Below, piece after piece: positions 6,712-12,921 of a stretch of DNA of 24,461 bases (the stretch's first letter is position 1; the number at the start of each line of letters is the position of its first letter). The stretch covers positions 1 through 24,461 of the forward strand of contig NZ_BDUD01000005.1 in the NCBI RefSeq assembly GCF_003113895.1. The letters are read 5' to 3'. The DNA is from Nostoc commune NIES-4072. Lineage in GTDB: Bacteria > Cyanobacteriota > Cyanobacteriia > Cyanobacteriales > Nostocaceae. The translations under genes were made by a program, and so were the position numbers. The notes under the pieces are model-generated. The model did no database searches. It saw nothing but the letters and a program-made list of their open reading frames with translations, and had not been told where the DNA came from.

Positions 6712-6866
6712 TCAGAGGTAGGAATTCAAATCTTTGATATCAATATTGCTATCAAAAGGAAATTCACCGGAATGTCGATAGTCATAAGCAATAGCAGCTT
6801 GTATTCCAGTGGGGTCAAAGTTTTACCGTAGTGAGCAGTGGCTGCTACTTTGGGCTTGATTCCGGG
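6712..6866 (-). pseudogene. decayed gene fragment, frameshifted, family unknown
   Basis: Within the 550-bp stretch between the recombinase and the next coding sequence, the minus strand reads LPGIKPKVAATAHYGKT upstream of about 6820. One base over, it continues DPTGIQAAIAYDYRHSGEF and then PFDSNIDIKDLNSYL, ending at a stop at 6712-6714. Joining the two frames gives one coherent C-terminal segment of about 50 residues. The frames can only be joined with a one-base shift near 6815-6820, so this is a dead remnant. The family is not recognised. The rest of 6396-6711 shows no convincing gene. Confidence 0.45.
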
Positions 6867-6894
6867 CAATATTTATATGTAGGGTTGCACAAAA

Positions 6895-6918
6895 ACTACT
6901 GAGTGCTAACTCAGTAGT
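6895..6918. promoter_or_regulatory. perfect 9-bp inverted repeat, operator-like
   Basis: ACTACTGAG (6895-6903) and CTCAGTAGT (6910-6918) with a 6-nt spacer. It lies 31 nt before the small ORF at 6950, next to a TTGACA hexamer at 6935-6940 that could be a -35 box. It is more operator-like than terminator-like, as no T-run follows on either strand. Confidence 0.5.
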
Positions 6919-6949
6919 ATCGATTACACAACTGTTGACAATAAATTTG

Positions 6950-7146
6950 ATGAATATCTCTAGCTCAGAAATGGATTTAGCATCTTTAGCTGCACGGATA
7001 GAACAGTTGGAAGCGGAGCAAAATCTGCGAAGGAAAAATATTGTCTGGCTAAAAAACTATTTTGATGCTTTGAAACAGGAGTTCCAAGACAGACCTGTGC
7101 ACTTAACCTGACTGCTGCTAACCTAACTGGAGCAGACTCTACGTAA
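6950..7146 (+). pseudogene. small coiled-coil ORF running into a frameshifted pentapeptide-repeat remnant
   Basis: ATG 6950 opens a 53-codon frame to TGA 7109-7111. It is helical, with a heptad-like stretch LASLAARIEQLEAEQNL and NYFDALKQEFQDR. Just before the stop, the next frame reads CALNLTAANLTGADST and ends TAA 7144-7146: this is the A(N/D)LxX pentapeptide-repeat pattern. The two parts are probably one former gene, a coiled coil followed by pentapeptide repeats, cut short by a one-base shift and by loss of its 3' part. Whether the 53-residue peptide is still made is unknown. It overlaps antisense to the end of the minus-strand ORF 6960-7424. Confidence 0.5.
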
Positions 7147-7424
7147 TGATTTCGTTCATCACGTCGCCAAACCTTTTCAAACACTTTGAATTCTGGTGAA
7201 AAGTTTAGGTCAGAATTATTTAGGAATTTGGATAAATTGTCGGCATCGTACTCTGAACAGATGTCGTTCCAGAATAATTCTTCCAGTACTAAAATTTTTT
7301 GTTCATTGATAGTAAGGTTGCTACGAGTGATTCCACTTAGCATAACCAACGAATCCCACTTCAATGATTTAGGTTTAAAAAGGTTATCCTGGTTTGCGTT
7401 TCTCATCTTGGAATACTTTTTCAA
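6960..7424 (-). CDS. hypothetical protein, probably truncated at its C-terminus
   Basis: A TTG start at 7424 has GAGGA about 8 nt upstream; ATG 7406 is the alternative. The first 93 or so residues (SLKWDSLVMLSGITRSNLT, ILVLEELFWNDICSEYDADN, SPEFKVFEKVWRRDE) look like genuine soluble protein and fit as the last gene of the minus-strand array, 43 nt after the gene at 7468. From about residue 94 (ESAPVRLAAVRLSAQ) the translation is simply the antisense of the pentapeptide remnant at 6950-7146. The native gene was therefore probably longer or different at its 3' end and was cut by a rearrangement near 7146. Function unknown. Confidence 0.45.
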   Translation of the reverse strand: MKKYSKMRNANQDNLFKPKSLKWDSLVMLSGITRSNLTINEQKILVLEELFWNDICSEYDADNLSKFLNNSDLNFSPEFKVFEKVWRRDERNHYVESAPVRLAAVRLSAQVCLGTPVSKHQNSFLARQYFSFADFAPLPTVLSVQLKMLNPFLS

Positions 7425-7467
7425 AACTAATATCCTCTATTTTTATCTCAAGCTTTTGCTGCTCCTT

Positions 7468-8301
7468 TTACGCGAGGTCTGCTCTGGCTAAGGCTTGCAA
7501 AGTATTCAGGGCAAGAGCTTCTGATGGGTCAAGGCTACCATTCGTATTTTGTTGTAATGTCTGCTGTTGAGAGCCAGTCACTTTATCGTCACCCCTGGCG
7601 ATATCCTGCATTGATTGCCCTGGTAATGCCCCGGCTGGTTGACCCGTTGCCTGTTGCAGTTGCACCCGTGCTTCTGCCTCCGCCCTCAAACGTACCTGCT
7701 CTTGAAAGATAGCTAACTCTTGCGGTGTCATTTTTGACAACTGCGCTTCTCTTACCCGTCTATTCTCCGTCCATTGGTGAAATTCGTAATCTAACTGCAC
7801 GGTGTAGCTTTCTTTGTGGAGCCTCAAGCCGGATCTTAGTTTGGCAATTAGCCAATTGCTACGAATTTCTTCCCTAACAGAGGGCATTATTTGGACTAAT
7901 CGCCATTCCCTAGCTTTGGATAACCCATAAGCTCCACCAAGGAATAGCACTGAAGCTAATCCCCACAAAGCCTTATCCGGGTTACTTGGTTCTATTATTC
8001 TTAATCTAGTTGCTTTGGTTGGCAAGAAGTTATCACGTTGAAACTCTGGGTTAGCTGGTGCATAAGAAGAGGCATAAAACTCAGCAAGTGGCATTATGTA
8101 ACGCTTGTTGGGAGTGCAGTACTTTTGACGGTTAACCGGCTTGGTGAGCGTTGAGGGGATGAAGCAATATTCAACCAAACTAATTTGAGTTCCTGTGAAT
8201 GACTTTGCCCCACAAATTAACCCGATGGTTGCCAGCAGCCCCACAGTAATATTGTTGGCTGTTCCCGAACGCAAGTAATCCTCAAACTGCTTACGTTTCA
8301 T
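7468..8301 (-). CDS. hypothetical membrane protein of the minus-strand array
   Basis: A 277-residue protein from ATG 8301. That start is chosen because it overlaps the previous stop by ATGA and has GGGGGAG 6 nt upstream; an in-frame start 69 nt earlier would overlap the neighbour needlessly. One hydrophobic segment lies at about 17-33 (ITVGLLATIGLICG) and a second at about 111-127 (LWGLASVLFLGGAYGL). The loop between them holds two cysteines and a YCTPNKRY motif. The C-terminal 140 residues are charged and helical, then Gln/Ala-rich (RLRAEAEARVQLQQATGQPA) and probably cytoplasmic. It resembles a structural component of a membrane complex. No named family recognised. Confidence 0.65.
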   Translation of the reverse strand: MKRKQFEDYLRSGTANNITVGLLATIGLICGAKSFTGTQISLVEYCFIPSTLTKPVNRQKYCTPNKRYIMPLAEFYASSYAPANPEFQRDNFLPTKATRLRIIEPSNPDKALWGLASVLFLGGAYGLSKAREWRLVQIMPSVREEIRSNWLIAKLRSGLRLHKESYTVQLDYEFHQWTENRRVREAQLSKMTPQELAIFQEQVRLRAEAEARVQLQQATGQPAGALPGQSMQDIARGDDKVTGSQQQTLQQNTNGSLDPSEALALNTLQALARADLA

Positions 8302-8876
8302 TGGTTTCTCCCCCTCGTCATAGCTGCAAGCAACAACACTCCCAATGCTGCCAACCCGATCATTAACCAAGGGGTGTCAGTCTGGGGACTGGGCTTAACT
8401 TCGTACTGTCTTACTTCTGAATAGAACCGTGTCTTACCCGTCTTGGTCGCTCCTGATACAGCCCGATATTCATCAAACGCCACCCACAGCGAAGCGCCTA
8501 CACTTGCGGTTTGGGCGGTCGCTACCAAAAAATCTTTGTCAATGTGGATTTGTCCTGAGTAGTGAAGCTTGGTCAGGGTATTGGCGAAGAATAGCCCCAG
8601 TACAATGCTGCCCAATGTGCCAGAAGCAATGGCACCTATTCCAAGAGTTGTTAGTAGGCTGACTCCAGCATTGGCAGTAAACACACCCAGGAATGTAGCC
8701 AGTGCTTTGTTTAGCAGTTGTTTGTTACTGAAGACATCTCTAATCGACTGCTCTAACCGTTCGCCGTCTTCGCTCTCTGGGGTCGGTTTTTCTGAAGTAG
8801 TTTCACCCCAGAGCATTGGTGTGGACTGTTCACTGGTGTTTTGGAACTGTGATAATAGGGAATCAATTTCATTCAT
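8298..8876 (-). CDS. hypothetical multi-pass membrane protein
   Basis: A 192-residue protein; GAGG lies 5 nt before ATG 8876. The first 50 residues are polar and acidic. Hydrophobic segments lie at about 57-78, 79-100, 118-134 and 169-185 (WLMIGLAALGVLLLAA), and the end is a short basic tail (MTRGRNQ). The Gly-rich pair GVSLLTTLGIGAIASGTLGS resembles a hairpin membrane domain. Its stop overlaps the next start (ATGA), so it is translationally coupled to the other membrane protein of the array, and the two probably form one complex. No family recognised. Confidence 0.65.
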   Translation of the reverse strand: MNEIDSLLSQFQNTSEQSTPMLWGETTSEKPTPESEDGERLEQSIRDVFSNKQLLNKALATFLGVFTANAGVSLLTTLGIGAIASGTLGSIVLGLFFANTLTKLHYSGQIHIDKDFLVATAQTASVGASLWVAFDEYRAVSGATKTGKTRFYSEVRQYEVKPSPQTDTPWLMIGLAALGVLLLAAMTRGRNQ

Positions 8877-8903
8877 GTTTACCTCAATCAGGGGTGAAAC
8901 AGA

Positions 8904-8936
8904 AAAAGCCAGAGTTTACCGTCACTACTGGCTTTT
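8904..8936 (-). terminator. hairpin terminator or attenuator between 8949 and 8876
   Basis: AAAAGCCAG (8904-8912) and CTGGCTTTT (8928-8936) are perfect complements with a 15-nt loop. Read on the minus strand the stem is followed by T residues, giving an intrinsic terminator right after the gene ending at 8949. Because the array continues, it may reduce rather than stop transcription into the membrane-protein genes. Confidence 0.7.
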
Positions 8937-8948
8937 AGCTAACTATGG

Positions 8949-9620
8949 TTAAATGCCCATAAAATTCCTGAACCAGTCGCCTACTCTACTAATGCCAGCA
9001 GTGCGCGAGTAATTGGGCTTTGGTATGCGGTCGGTTTTCGCTTCACTACCGTTTGTCCACAGTGCGCTAGTAACTGCGGTTTCGTATGCCCTATCCGCCG
9101 CGTCTTGTGTCTCAGGCAATTTGTTAGAAGCTTTGATTAAATCAGCCTCATATTTTGCGATCGCCATTAAATCCGCAGTGGCCCCAGATATCTGAATCAA
9201 GGATGAGCGTTGCGCGTGACGGGTTGCCTCGGCAGTGGTAGCGTTGACGTGTTCTGCCTGCATTTCGGACATCTCGTTTTTGAAACGCTGCTCTCCTGTC
9301 TTACTGGTGTTGATAGCTTTCAGGGTTTGCGTTCCGTGCTTCTGGGTCAGTTGCACCAATTCAGCGTAGGCTTGGTTTACATCGCCAGTTGTTTCAATGA
9401 TTTTGCGGTATGCCTCCAAAGCTTTAGGCAGATTAGCCTTAGCTGTGTCAGACAGTCGCGCCATGTCTGCAATTCTGGTGATTACCGTTTGGTCGCCAAG
9501 AAGGGCTTTGTTGAAGTCCGATTCTGAGACATCAAACAGTCTCCCCATTGCTCCTAAAGTACCGGGGGCACTGTTGGGAATATGGTTTTTGAGTTTTGCT
9601 GCTCCGTAATTTCTAGCCAT
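8949..9620 (-). CDS. hypothetical helical soluble protein
   Basis: A 223-residue protein with AGGAG 6 nt before ATG 9620. It is almost entirely helical, Ala/Lys/Glu-rich, with no membrane segment or signal peptide. The middle (LPKALEAYRKIIETTGDVNQ, TGEQRFKNEMSEMQAEHV) could form coiled coils. The C-terminal end is amphipathic and aromatic (GDWFRNFMGI), possibly a membrane- or partner-contact peptide. The overall look is that of a scaffold or filament subunit, but this is only an impression. It follows the acidic gene at 9629 by 8 nt and is followed by a hairpin. No family recognised. Confidence 0.65.
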   Translation of the reverse strand: MARNYGAAKLKNHIPNSAPGTLGAMGRLFDVSESDFNKALLGDQTVITRIADMARLSDTAKANLPKALEAYRKIIETTGDVNQAYAELVQLTQKHGTQTLKAINTSKTGEQRFKNEMSEMQAEHVNATTAEATRHAQRSSLIQISGATADLMAIAKYEADLIKASNKLPETQDAADRAYETAVTSALWTNGSEAKTDRIPKPNYSRTAGISRVGDWFRNFMGI

Positions 9621-9628
9621 TTATTCTC

Positions 9629-10072
9629 CTAATAAGGTATTAAGTCGTAGTTGATATCATCGTCAGATTCTGGTACTTCATCCCAATAACCCATCTCTTC
9701 AAATCGGCTATAAATTCTCGTTGCTAATTGCCGTATTGGATCATCAAAATCATCAGAAATTAAATCAAATCGCTTAGAGCCAAATGCCAAAGTATTTGCA
9801 ATATCAGGGTCAATACCATTACCCAAGAATTGACCAAATGCAGCAGAGTATGGATGGTCATCGATAGTTTCATGAGTTGCTAAGAATTCGGTTCCGGTGA
9901 AGGGTGGGTGATCTTCACTCTCGAATATTGGTGTGGAGAGTGCCTCAATATCCGCCTCAATCATTGCAGCCCATTGTTCAGGATTTTCCGCTTTGAATTG
10001 CTGCTTTCTTAGGGCAGAGTCGGTCAGAGGTGATTTGCCCCAATCGTTGGGATTTTTGTAGTGAAGTGTCAT
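9629..10072 (-). CDS. hypothetical acidic protein
   Basis: A 147-residue protein with AAGGAT 8 nt before ATG 10072. It is strongly acidic, especially the C-terminal third (ISDDFDDPIRQL, WDEVPESDDDINYDLIPY), and has no membrane segment. The start MTLHYKNPNDWGKSPLTDSA is plausible for a small folded domain. Spacing of 8 nt to the next gene places both on one transcript. The charge could suit a DNA mimic or a chaperone-like partner, but there is no direct evidence. Family not recognised. Confidence 0.6.
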   Translation of the reverse strand: MTLHYKNPNDWGKSPLTDSALRKQQFKAENPEQWAAMIEADIEALSTPIFESEDHPPFTGTEFLATHETIDDHPYSAAFGQFLGNGIDPDIANTLAFGSKRFDLISDDFDDPIRQLATRIYSRFEEMGYWDEVPESDDDINYDLIPY

Positions 10073-10114
10073 TTGTTAGAATCCTTGTAACGATGTGTAC
10101 TTGATGCACTTTCG

Positions 10115-10162
10115 GATGAGGCGATTGCACTTACTTTGGTCGGTCGGGGCAATCGCTTCATC
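10115..10162 (-). terminator. long hairpin after the gene ending at 10164
   Basis: GATGAGGCGATTGC (10115-10128) pairs with GCAATCGCTTCATC (10149-10162) over 14 positions with one G-T wobble and a 20-nt loop. It begins 2 nt past the stop of the minus-strand gene. There is no T-tract, so it may be a 3' stabiliser or a Rho-independent pause rather than a full terminator. The arms resemble HIP1-type sequence. Confidence 0.45.
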
Positions 10163-10163
10163 A

Positions 10164-10358
10164 TCAGTTTTCACGAAATTCAACAAGTTCAAAAACCTCC
10201 CTCTGCACTTGGTTTTGGCTTAATTCCTTGCGCTTGCCCTTAGAGTCGTTGAATATGAAAGGGGCATTGGCTCGACAATTAGAACGGTGGCTGTAGCGCA
10301 GTTGTTGACCACGGAATTGGTACAGGTGATTACGCTGTAAGGCTGTCGTTGAAAGCAT
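10164..10358 (-). CDS. small hypothetical protein
   Basis: A 64-residue protein. ATG 10358 is preferred over a TTG at 10373 because GAGGGA lies 8 nt upstream of the ATG. It overlaps the end of the previous gene by 29 nt, so it is coupled. It is basic and compact (LYQFRGQQLRYSHRSNCRAN, then APFIFND and LSQNQVQREVFELVE), with the look of a small SH3-like or OB-like beta-barrel. No membrane segment. Family not recognised; a nucleic-acid-binding adaptor is possible from the charge. Confidence 0.55.
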   Translation of the reverse strand: MLSTTALQRNHLYQFRGQQLRYSHRSNCRANAPFIFNDSKGKRKELSQNQVQREVFELVEFREN

Positions 10359-10605
10359 AAGCTTGTCCCTCAACTTGCGAATAAAACTCGATATTTAGAA
10401 TCGCTTCGTGAATCTCCATCAAGGCTTGCACTGCATCACCCATTTTTAGGTCGTTTGATGTACTGAACCGTTCGGACGCTTCGATTTGTTTGTAATTGGG
10501 AGATGCTTGCACGAACCTAAGAGTCTGTTCGCAACCGAGGATGATGGTCATTATTTCGGTTGTTGTTAGCGATGGTTGTGTTTGCACAGTGTCTTGGTTG
10601 CTCAT
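10330..10605 (-). CDS. small hypothetical protein
   Basis: A 91-residue soluble helical protein. ATG 10605 overlaps the upstream stop by ATGA and has GGGAAG upstream. It contains TTTEIMTIILGCEQTLRFV and MGDAVQALMEIHEAILNIEF, two amphipathic helices that could form a small bundle. No catalytic motif is visible. It sits between a single-pass membrane protein and the small basic protein, so it may link them. Family not recognised. Confidence 0.6.
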   Translation of the reverse strand: MSNQDTVQTQPSLTTTEIMTIILGCEQTLRFVQASPNYKQIEASERFSTSNDLKMGDAVQALMEIHEAILNIEFYSQVEGQAYAFNDSLTA

Positions 10606-10838
10606 GACTTCTTCCCTTTCCTTTGAGCTTTTATTGGTGTGGGTTGGCGTTCTGGCTGATTACTTGGCGCTTGTGGCTGGTTCGGCTTTTGAAGTACATA
10701 GCTGATAGCCCCTGCACCTCCCACGGCGGCGGCGGTGGTAAACATATTGTTTTTACCGAAGTACTGCACTCCGAAATAGCCGAGGGCTAGAAAGCCAAAA
10801 GCAGCAACAGAGAATCCAAGTGTTTTGTTGATTTTCAT
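10602..10838 (-). CDS. small membrane protein of the parM-linked array
   Basis: A 78-residue protein. The N-terminal hydrophobic stretch (LGFSVAAFGFLALGYFGVQY) and a second Ala/Gly-rich one (MFTTAAAVGGAGAISYVL) suggest a two-helix membrane hairpin, followed by a Pro/Gln-rich basic tail ending KAQRKGKKS that should face the cytoplasm. It starts 2 nt after the RHH-like gene, so it is cotranscribed with the actin-like gene. Its size and topology recall small holin-like or anchor proteins, but no family is recognised. Confidence 0.6.
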   Translation of the reverse strand: MKINKTLGFSVAAFGFLALGYFGVQYFGKNNMFTTAAAVGGAGAISYVLQKPNQPQAPSNQPERQPTPIKAQRKGKKS

Positions 10839-10840
10839 GG

Positions 10841-11068
10841 CTAGAACATTGCAGCGAGATTGTTAACTAAATCTTTTTCGTCTTGTTGTTGGAGCTTAGA
10901 ATCAGTCGGTTGTTCAGTTTGAAAGTTGTACCCATTTCGCTGGAATTCTAAAAGTAGGAAGTTAATCACCTCCCCGTAATCGTCTAAGTTCATTTGTTGT
11001 GCAAGCTTTTTTAGTAATGGGTGGTAGGGCTTACGAATCACTACCCGAATGCTTTCATTGCTGTTCAT
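10841..11068 (-). CDS. ParR-like/RHH-type adaptor downstream of parM
   Basis: A 75-residue protein that starts inside the last codons of the actin-like gene (14-nt overlap) with AAGGAG 5 nt upstream. The N-terminal strand (SIRVVIRKPY) followed by two helices (LLKKLAQQMNLDDYGEVINF, LLLEFQRNGYNF) fits a ribbon-helix-helix DNA-binding fold. The tail (Gln/Asp/Lys-rich, ending LVNNLAAMF) may be the peptide that binds the filament, as the C-terminal end of ParR does in known ParMRC systems. The position directly after parM supports this. Family assignment is by fold and context. Confidence 0.6.
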   Translation of the reverse strand: MNSNESIRVVIRKPYHPLLKKLAQQMNLDDYGEVINFLLLEFQRNGYNFQTEQPTDSKLQQQDEKDLVNNLAAMF

Positions 11069-12113
11069 TCACACTCCTTAAATGAATCATCTTTGCTAGT
11101 TGGTCAAGCCCAATCGCGTTTGCCCATACTGGGTTATCTGCTACCACGAACCCTTTAGCCTGAAGTGCTTCACTCACTGATGACAGTCGTGAGCCTCCCC
11201 CAGTAATTAAGCAGACATCTGCATTAATCTTCCAAGGGTGGATAAACTTGAATACTGGCGCTAGGGACTTTTGTACCCAAGGCGCTAACTCTTTTTGGTA
11301 GACATCTTGAAAACTGAACTGTTTACCATACCAAAAGGGCTTGTCAGTGCTTTCTAGTCCTTGACGGATAAGGTGCGGCATTGCAATCTCGCCCACCAAG
11401 CGATTTTTAAAGTCTGGGTTGACCGAAATCATTCGGATCAACTCTTCCACACCATTATCAAAAGTCTTTCGGTTAGCGAGATGCCCTTTGGAACCTATCA
11501 AAGTGGCAATAACTGTCCGATTCCCTATGTCAACAATTACGTTTTGCTTACTGGTGTTCAAGTTCTGGGCAAAGGCGGCGATCGCTGCGTGCCCTTCGTC
11601 GTAAACCTTCAAAACATGGATCTTGACCTCGGTGGGGCAAATCTTACCGCCAAACTTGACGACATGGCGGCCAGTGAGTGCTTCAATCAACTGATCTTCT
11701 AAATCGCCTCTTTCGTGTAAAGATGCACAGATCACTAACTCAATCGAAGCTTTATAAGGGTAGTAGGAAAGCACTGCTAGTAGATGTTTCAGGGATTGAC
11801 TCACCTTTGCAGTAGCATCATCAGTAACCCGAAGATGGTTTTTCGGGTTGGCATCGTAAGCTGCATAGCCCGATAACCATTGCTTGTAGTCCAGTTTAGT
11901 TAGTGCATCACCCTCTAGGTACTCAACGTAACCTTCTGTGGGAGTCTCTGTAGGACGGTAGTAGCAATTCTCTAAATAACTGGGAAATCTTATCTGGCGA
12001 TCTGATGATACAAATTTAATGCTGGAATTACCGAGGTCGTAACCAGCAACGATCGTGAGTGTACCTTTTTGCCCAGTGTTGGCATTTTCGGTATTAACTG
12101 CCAAATCTGTCAT
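11055..12113 (-). CDS. parM: actin-like ParM/StbA-family protein
   Basis: A 352-residue actin-fold ATPase. The start chosen is ATG 12113, which has GAGGAT 7 nt upstream; the frame is open 126 nt further, but that sequence (GISASVPPHHCRDSHNQ) looks non-coding. Phosphate-1 motif at about residues 26-33 (DLGNSSIK), phosphate-2 at about 195-200 (DIGNRT), adenosine motif at about 304-308 (TGGGS). The middle contains VYDEGHAAIAAFAQN typical of plasmid StbA proteins. It should polymerise into filaments that push plasmid copies apart, with the downstream RHH-like protein as adaptor. The divergent promoter region to the right has operator-like repeats. Unlike a minimal parMRC operon, it heads a long co-directional array. 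Confidence 0.88.
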   Translation of the reverse strand: MTDLAVNTENANTGQKGTLTIVAGYDLGNSSIKFVSSDRQIRFPSYLENCYYRPTETPTEGYVEYLEGDALTKLDYKQWLSGYAAYDANPKNHLRVTDDATAKVSQSLKHLLAVLSYYPYKASIELVICASLHERGDLEDQLIEALTGRHVVKFGGKICPTEVKIHVLKVYDEGHAAIAAFAQNLNTSKQNVIVDIGNRTVIATLIGSKGHLANRKTFDNGVEELIRMISVNPDFKNRLVGEIAMPHLIRQGLESTDKPFWYGKQFSFQDVYQKELAPWVQKSLAPVFKFIHPWKINADVCLITGGGSRLSSVSEALQAKGFVVADNPVWANAIGLDQLAKMIHLRSVNEQQ

Positions 12114-12257
12114 GGGAAAAATCCTCAAAATATTTAATTGACAAAGTTCTGAAATAGGCTTGCTGCTTTGGTTGTGACTATCTCTGCAATGATGCGGTGG
12201 CACACTGGCACTTATCCCATCTAATGCAGGTTTGGTCATTCCGTGGCGTTTTTACCT

Positions 12258-12293
12258 TAATAGCACTGTACCACAAAAACTATAGTGCTATTA
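12258..12293. promoter_or_regulatory. operator-like inverted repeat between parM and the 56-residue RHH gene
   Basis: TAATAGCACT (12258-12267) and AGTGCTATTA (12284-12293) form a perfect 10-bp inverted repeat with a 16-nt spacer. A third copy of AATAGCACT lies at 12536-12544, across the end of the RHH gene. The intergenic stretch 12294-12369 is AT-rich with several TGCTA units. Likely control site for both divergent promoters, and possibly a parC-type centromere. Confidence 0.6.
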
Positions 12294-12369
12294 GTTCATT
12301 TAATTGGATATGCTAATTATTTTGTGAAAATAGTAAAGTATTGCTAATTTGCTATAAAAATATTTTGCT

Positions 12370-12540
12370 ATGAGTGATTCAAACAAGCAGGTTTTTGTAC
12401 GATTTCGAGTAGAGGAAGAAAAGCGTGATCGCTTCAAAATAGCCTGCATACAGTTAAAAACAACTATGGATGAAGTGCTAAAAGGTCTTCTTGATAAATG
12501 GCTGGAAGAAAACAGTCCTGAGTCAACTAAAAATAAATAG
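12370..12540 (+). CDS. ribbon-helix-helix transcriptional regulator (56 residues)
   Basis: A 56-residue protein from ATG 12370 to TAG 12538. It reads KQVFVRFRVEEEKRDRFKIA, then LKTTMDEVLKGLLDKWLEE: a beta strand (QVFVRFRV) followed by two helices separated by a turn, the classic RHH fold of plasmid copy-control and partition regulators such as the CopG group. The strand residues V-R-F-R would contact the major groove. It is divergent from parM across a repeat-rich interval, so it probably represses itself and parM. It is followed by a terminator, so it is monocistronic. The Shine-Dalgarno is weak. Confidence 0.75.
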   Translation: MSDSNKQVFVRFRVEEEKRDRFKIACIQLKTTMDEVLKGLLDKWLEENSPESTKNK

Positions 12541-12578
12541 CACTCTGACCGTAATGCTATAATCCTGACAACATTAGC

Positions 12579-12609
12579 AAAAAGCCCCCGGCTATAACCG
12601 AGAGCTTTT
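12579..12609 (+). terminator. intrinsic terminator after the RHH gene
   Basis: AAAAAGC (12579-12585) pairs with GCTTTT (12604-12609), and CGG (12589-12591) with CCG (12598-12600) around a CTATAA loop; a 3-nt internal mismatch separates the two helices. The stem ends in TTTTAG. It separates the regulator from the replication genes. Confidence 0.65.
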
Positions 12610-12693
12610 AGTTCCTAACAACGCCCTATCTTGGCGGATTCAGCGTTGTTTGTTCACTCATACCGGGAAGACCCGGATTTAATAAAAGTTAAT

Positions 12694-12921
12694 ATGCTTA
12701 GACTACAAGTTTACAACGAACGTTACCACAATTGCATCGGTAACATCGTCAGGGCACATTGTATCTATATTACAGCATCAAAACAGTTGCTGTCAGAAAT
12801 AAGTAATCACACGCTAACTAACTGCCTTAAATTCCTCGAAGACACTTGCTACACAGACAATACAGCGATTTTTGTACTAGCTAATTTTCAACAATTGAAT
12901 CAAATCGGAGGTATTCGCTAA
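12694..12921 (+). CDS. small leader gene coupled to the primase-helicase
   Basis: A 75-residue ORF from ATG 12694; a TTG start at 12631 would add 21 residues but has no ribosome site and begins just after the terminator. It reads MLRLQVYNERYHNCIGNIVR, then ITASKQLLSEISN and LEDTCYTDNTAIFVLANFQQ. It contains five Cys or His pairs but no regular zinc motif. Its stop overlaps the primase start by one base (TAATG), a strong sign of translational coupling and of possible control of replication protein level. No family recognised. Confidence 0.5.
   Translation: MLRLQVYNERYHNCIGNIVRAHCIYITASKQLLSEISNHTLTNCLKFLEDTCYTDNTAIFVLANFQQLNQIGGIR

Noticed and set aside
7186..7491. 101-codon plus-strand frame, Leu/Phe-rich
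   Set aside because: Antisense of a better supported minus-strand gene; no ribosome site.
8429..9609. Several plus-strand frames across the membrane-protein array
   Set aside because: All are shadows of minus-strand genes that have ribosome sites and tight spacing.
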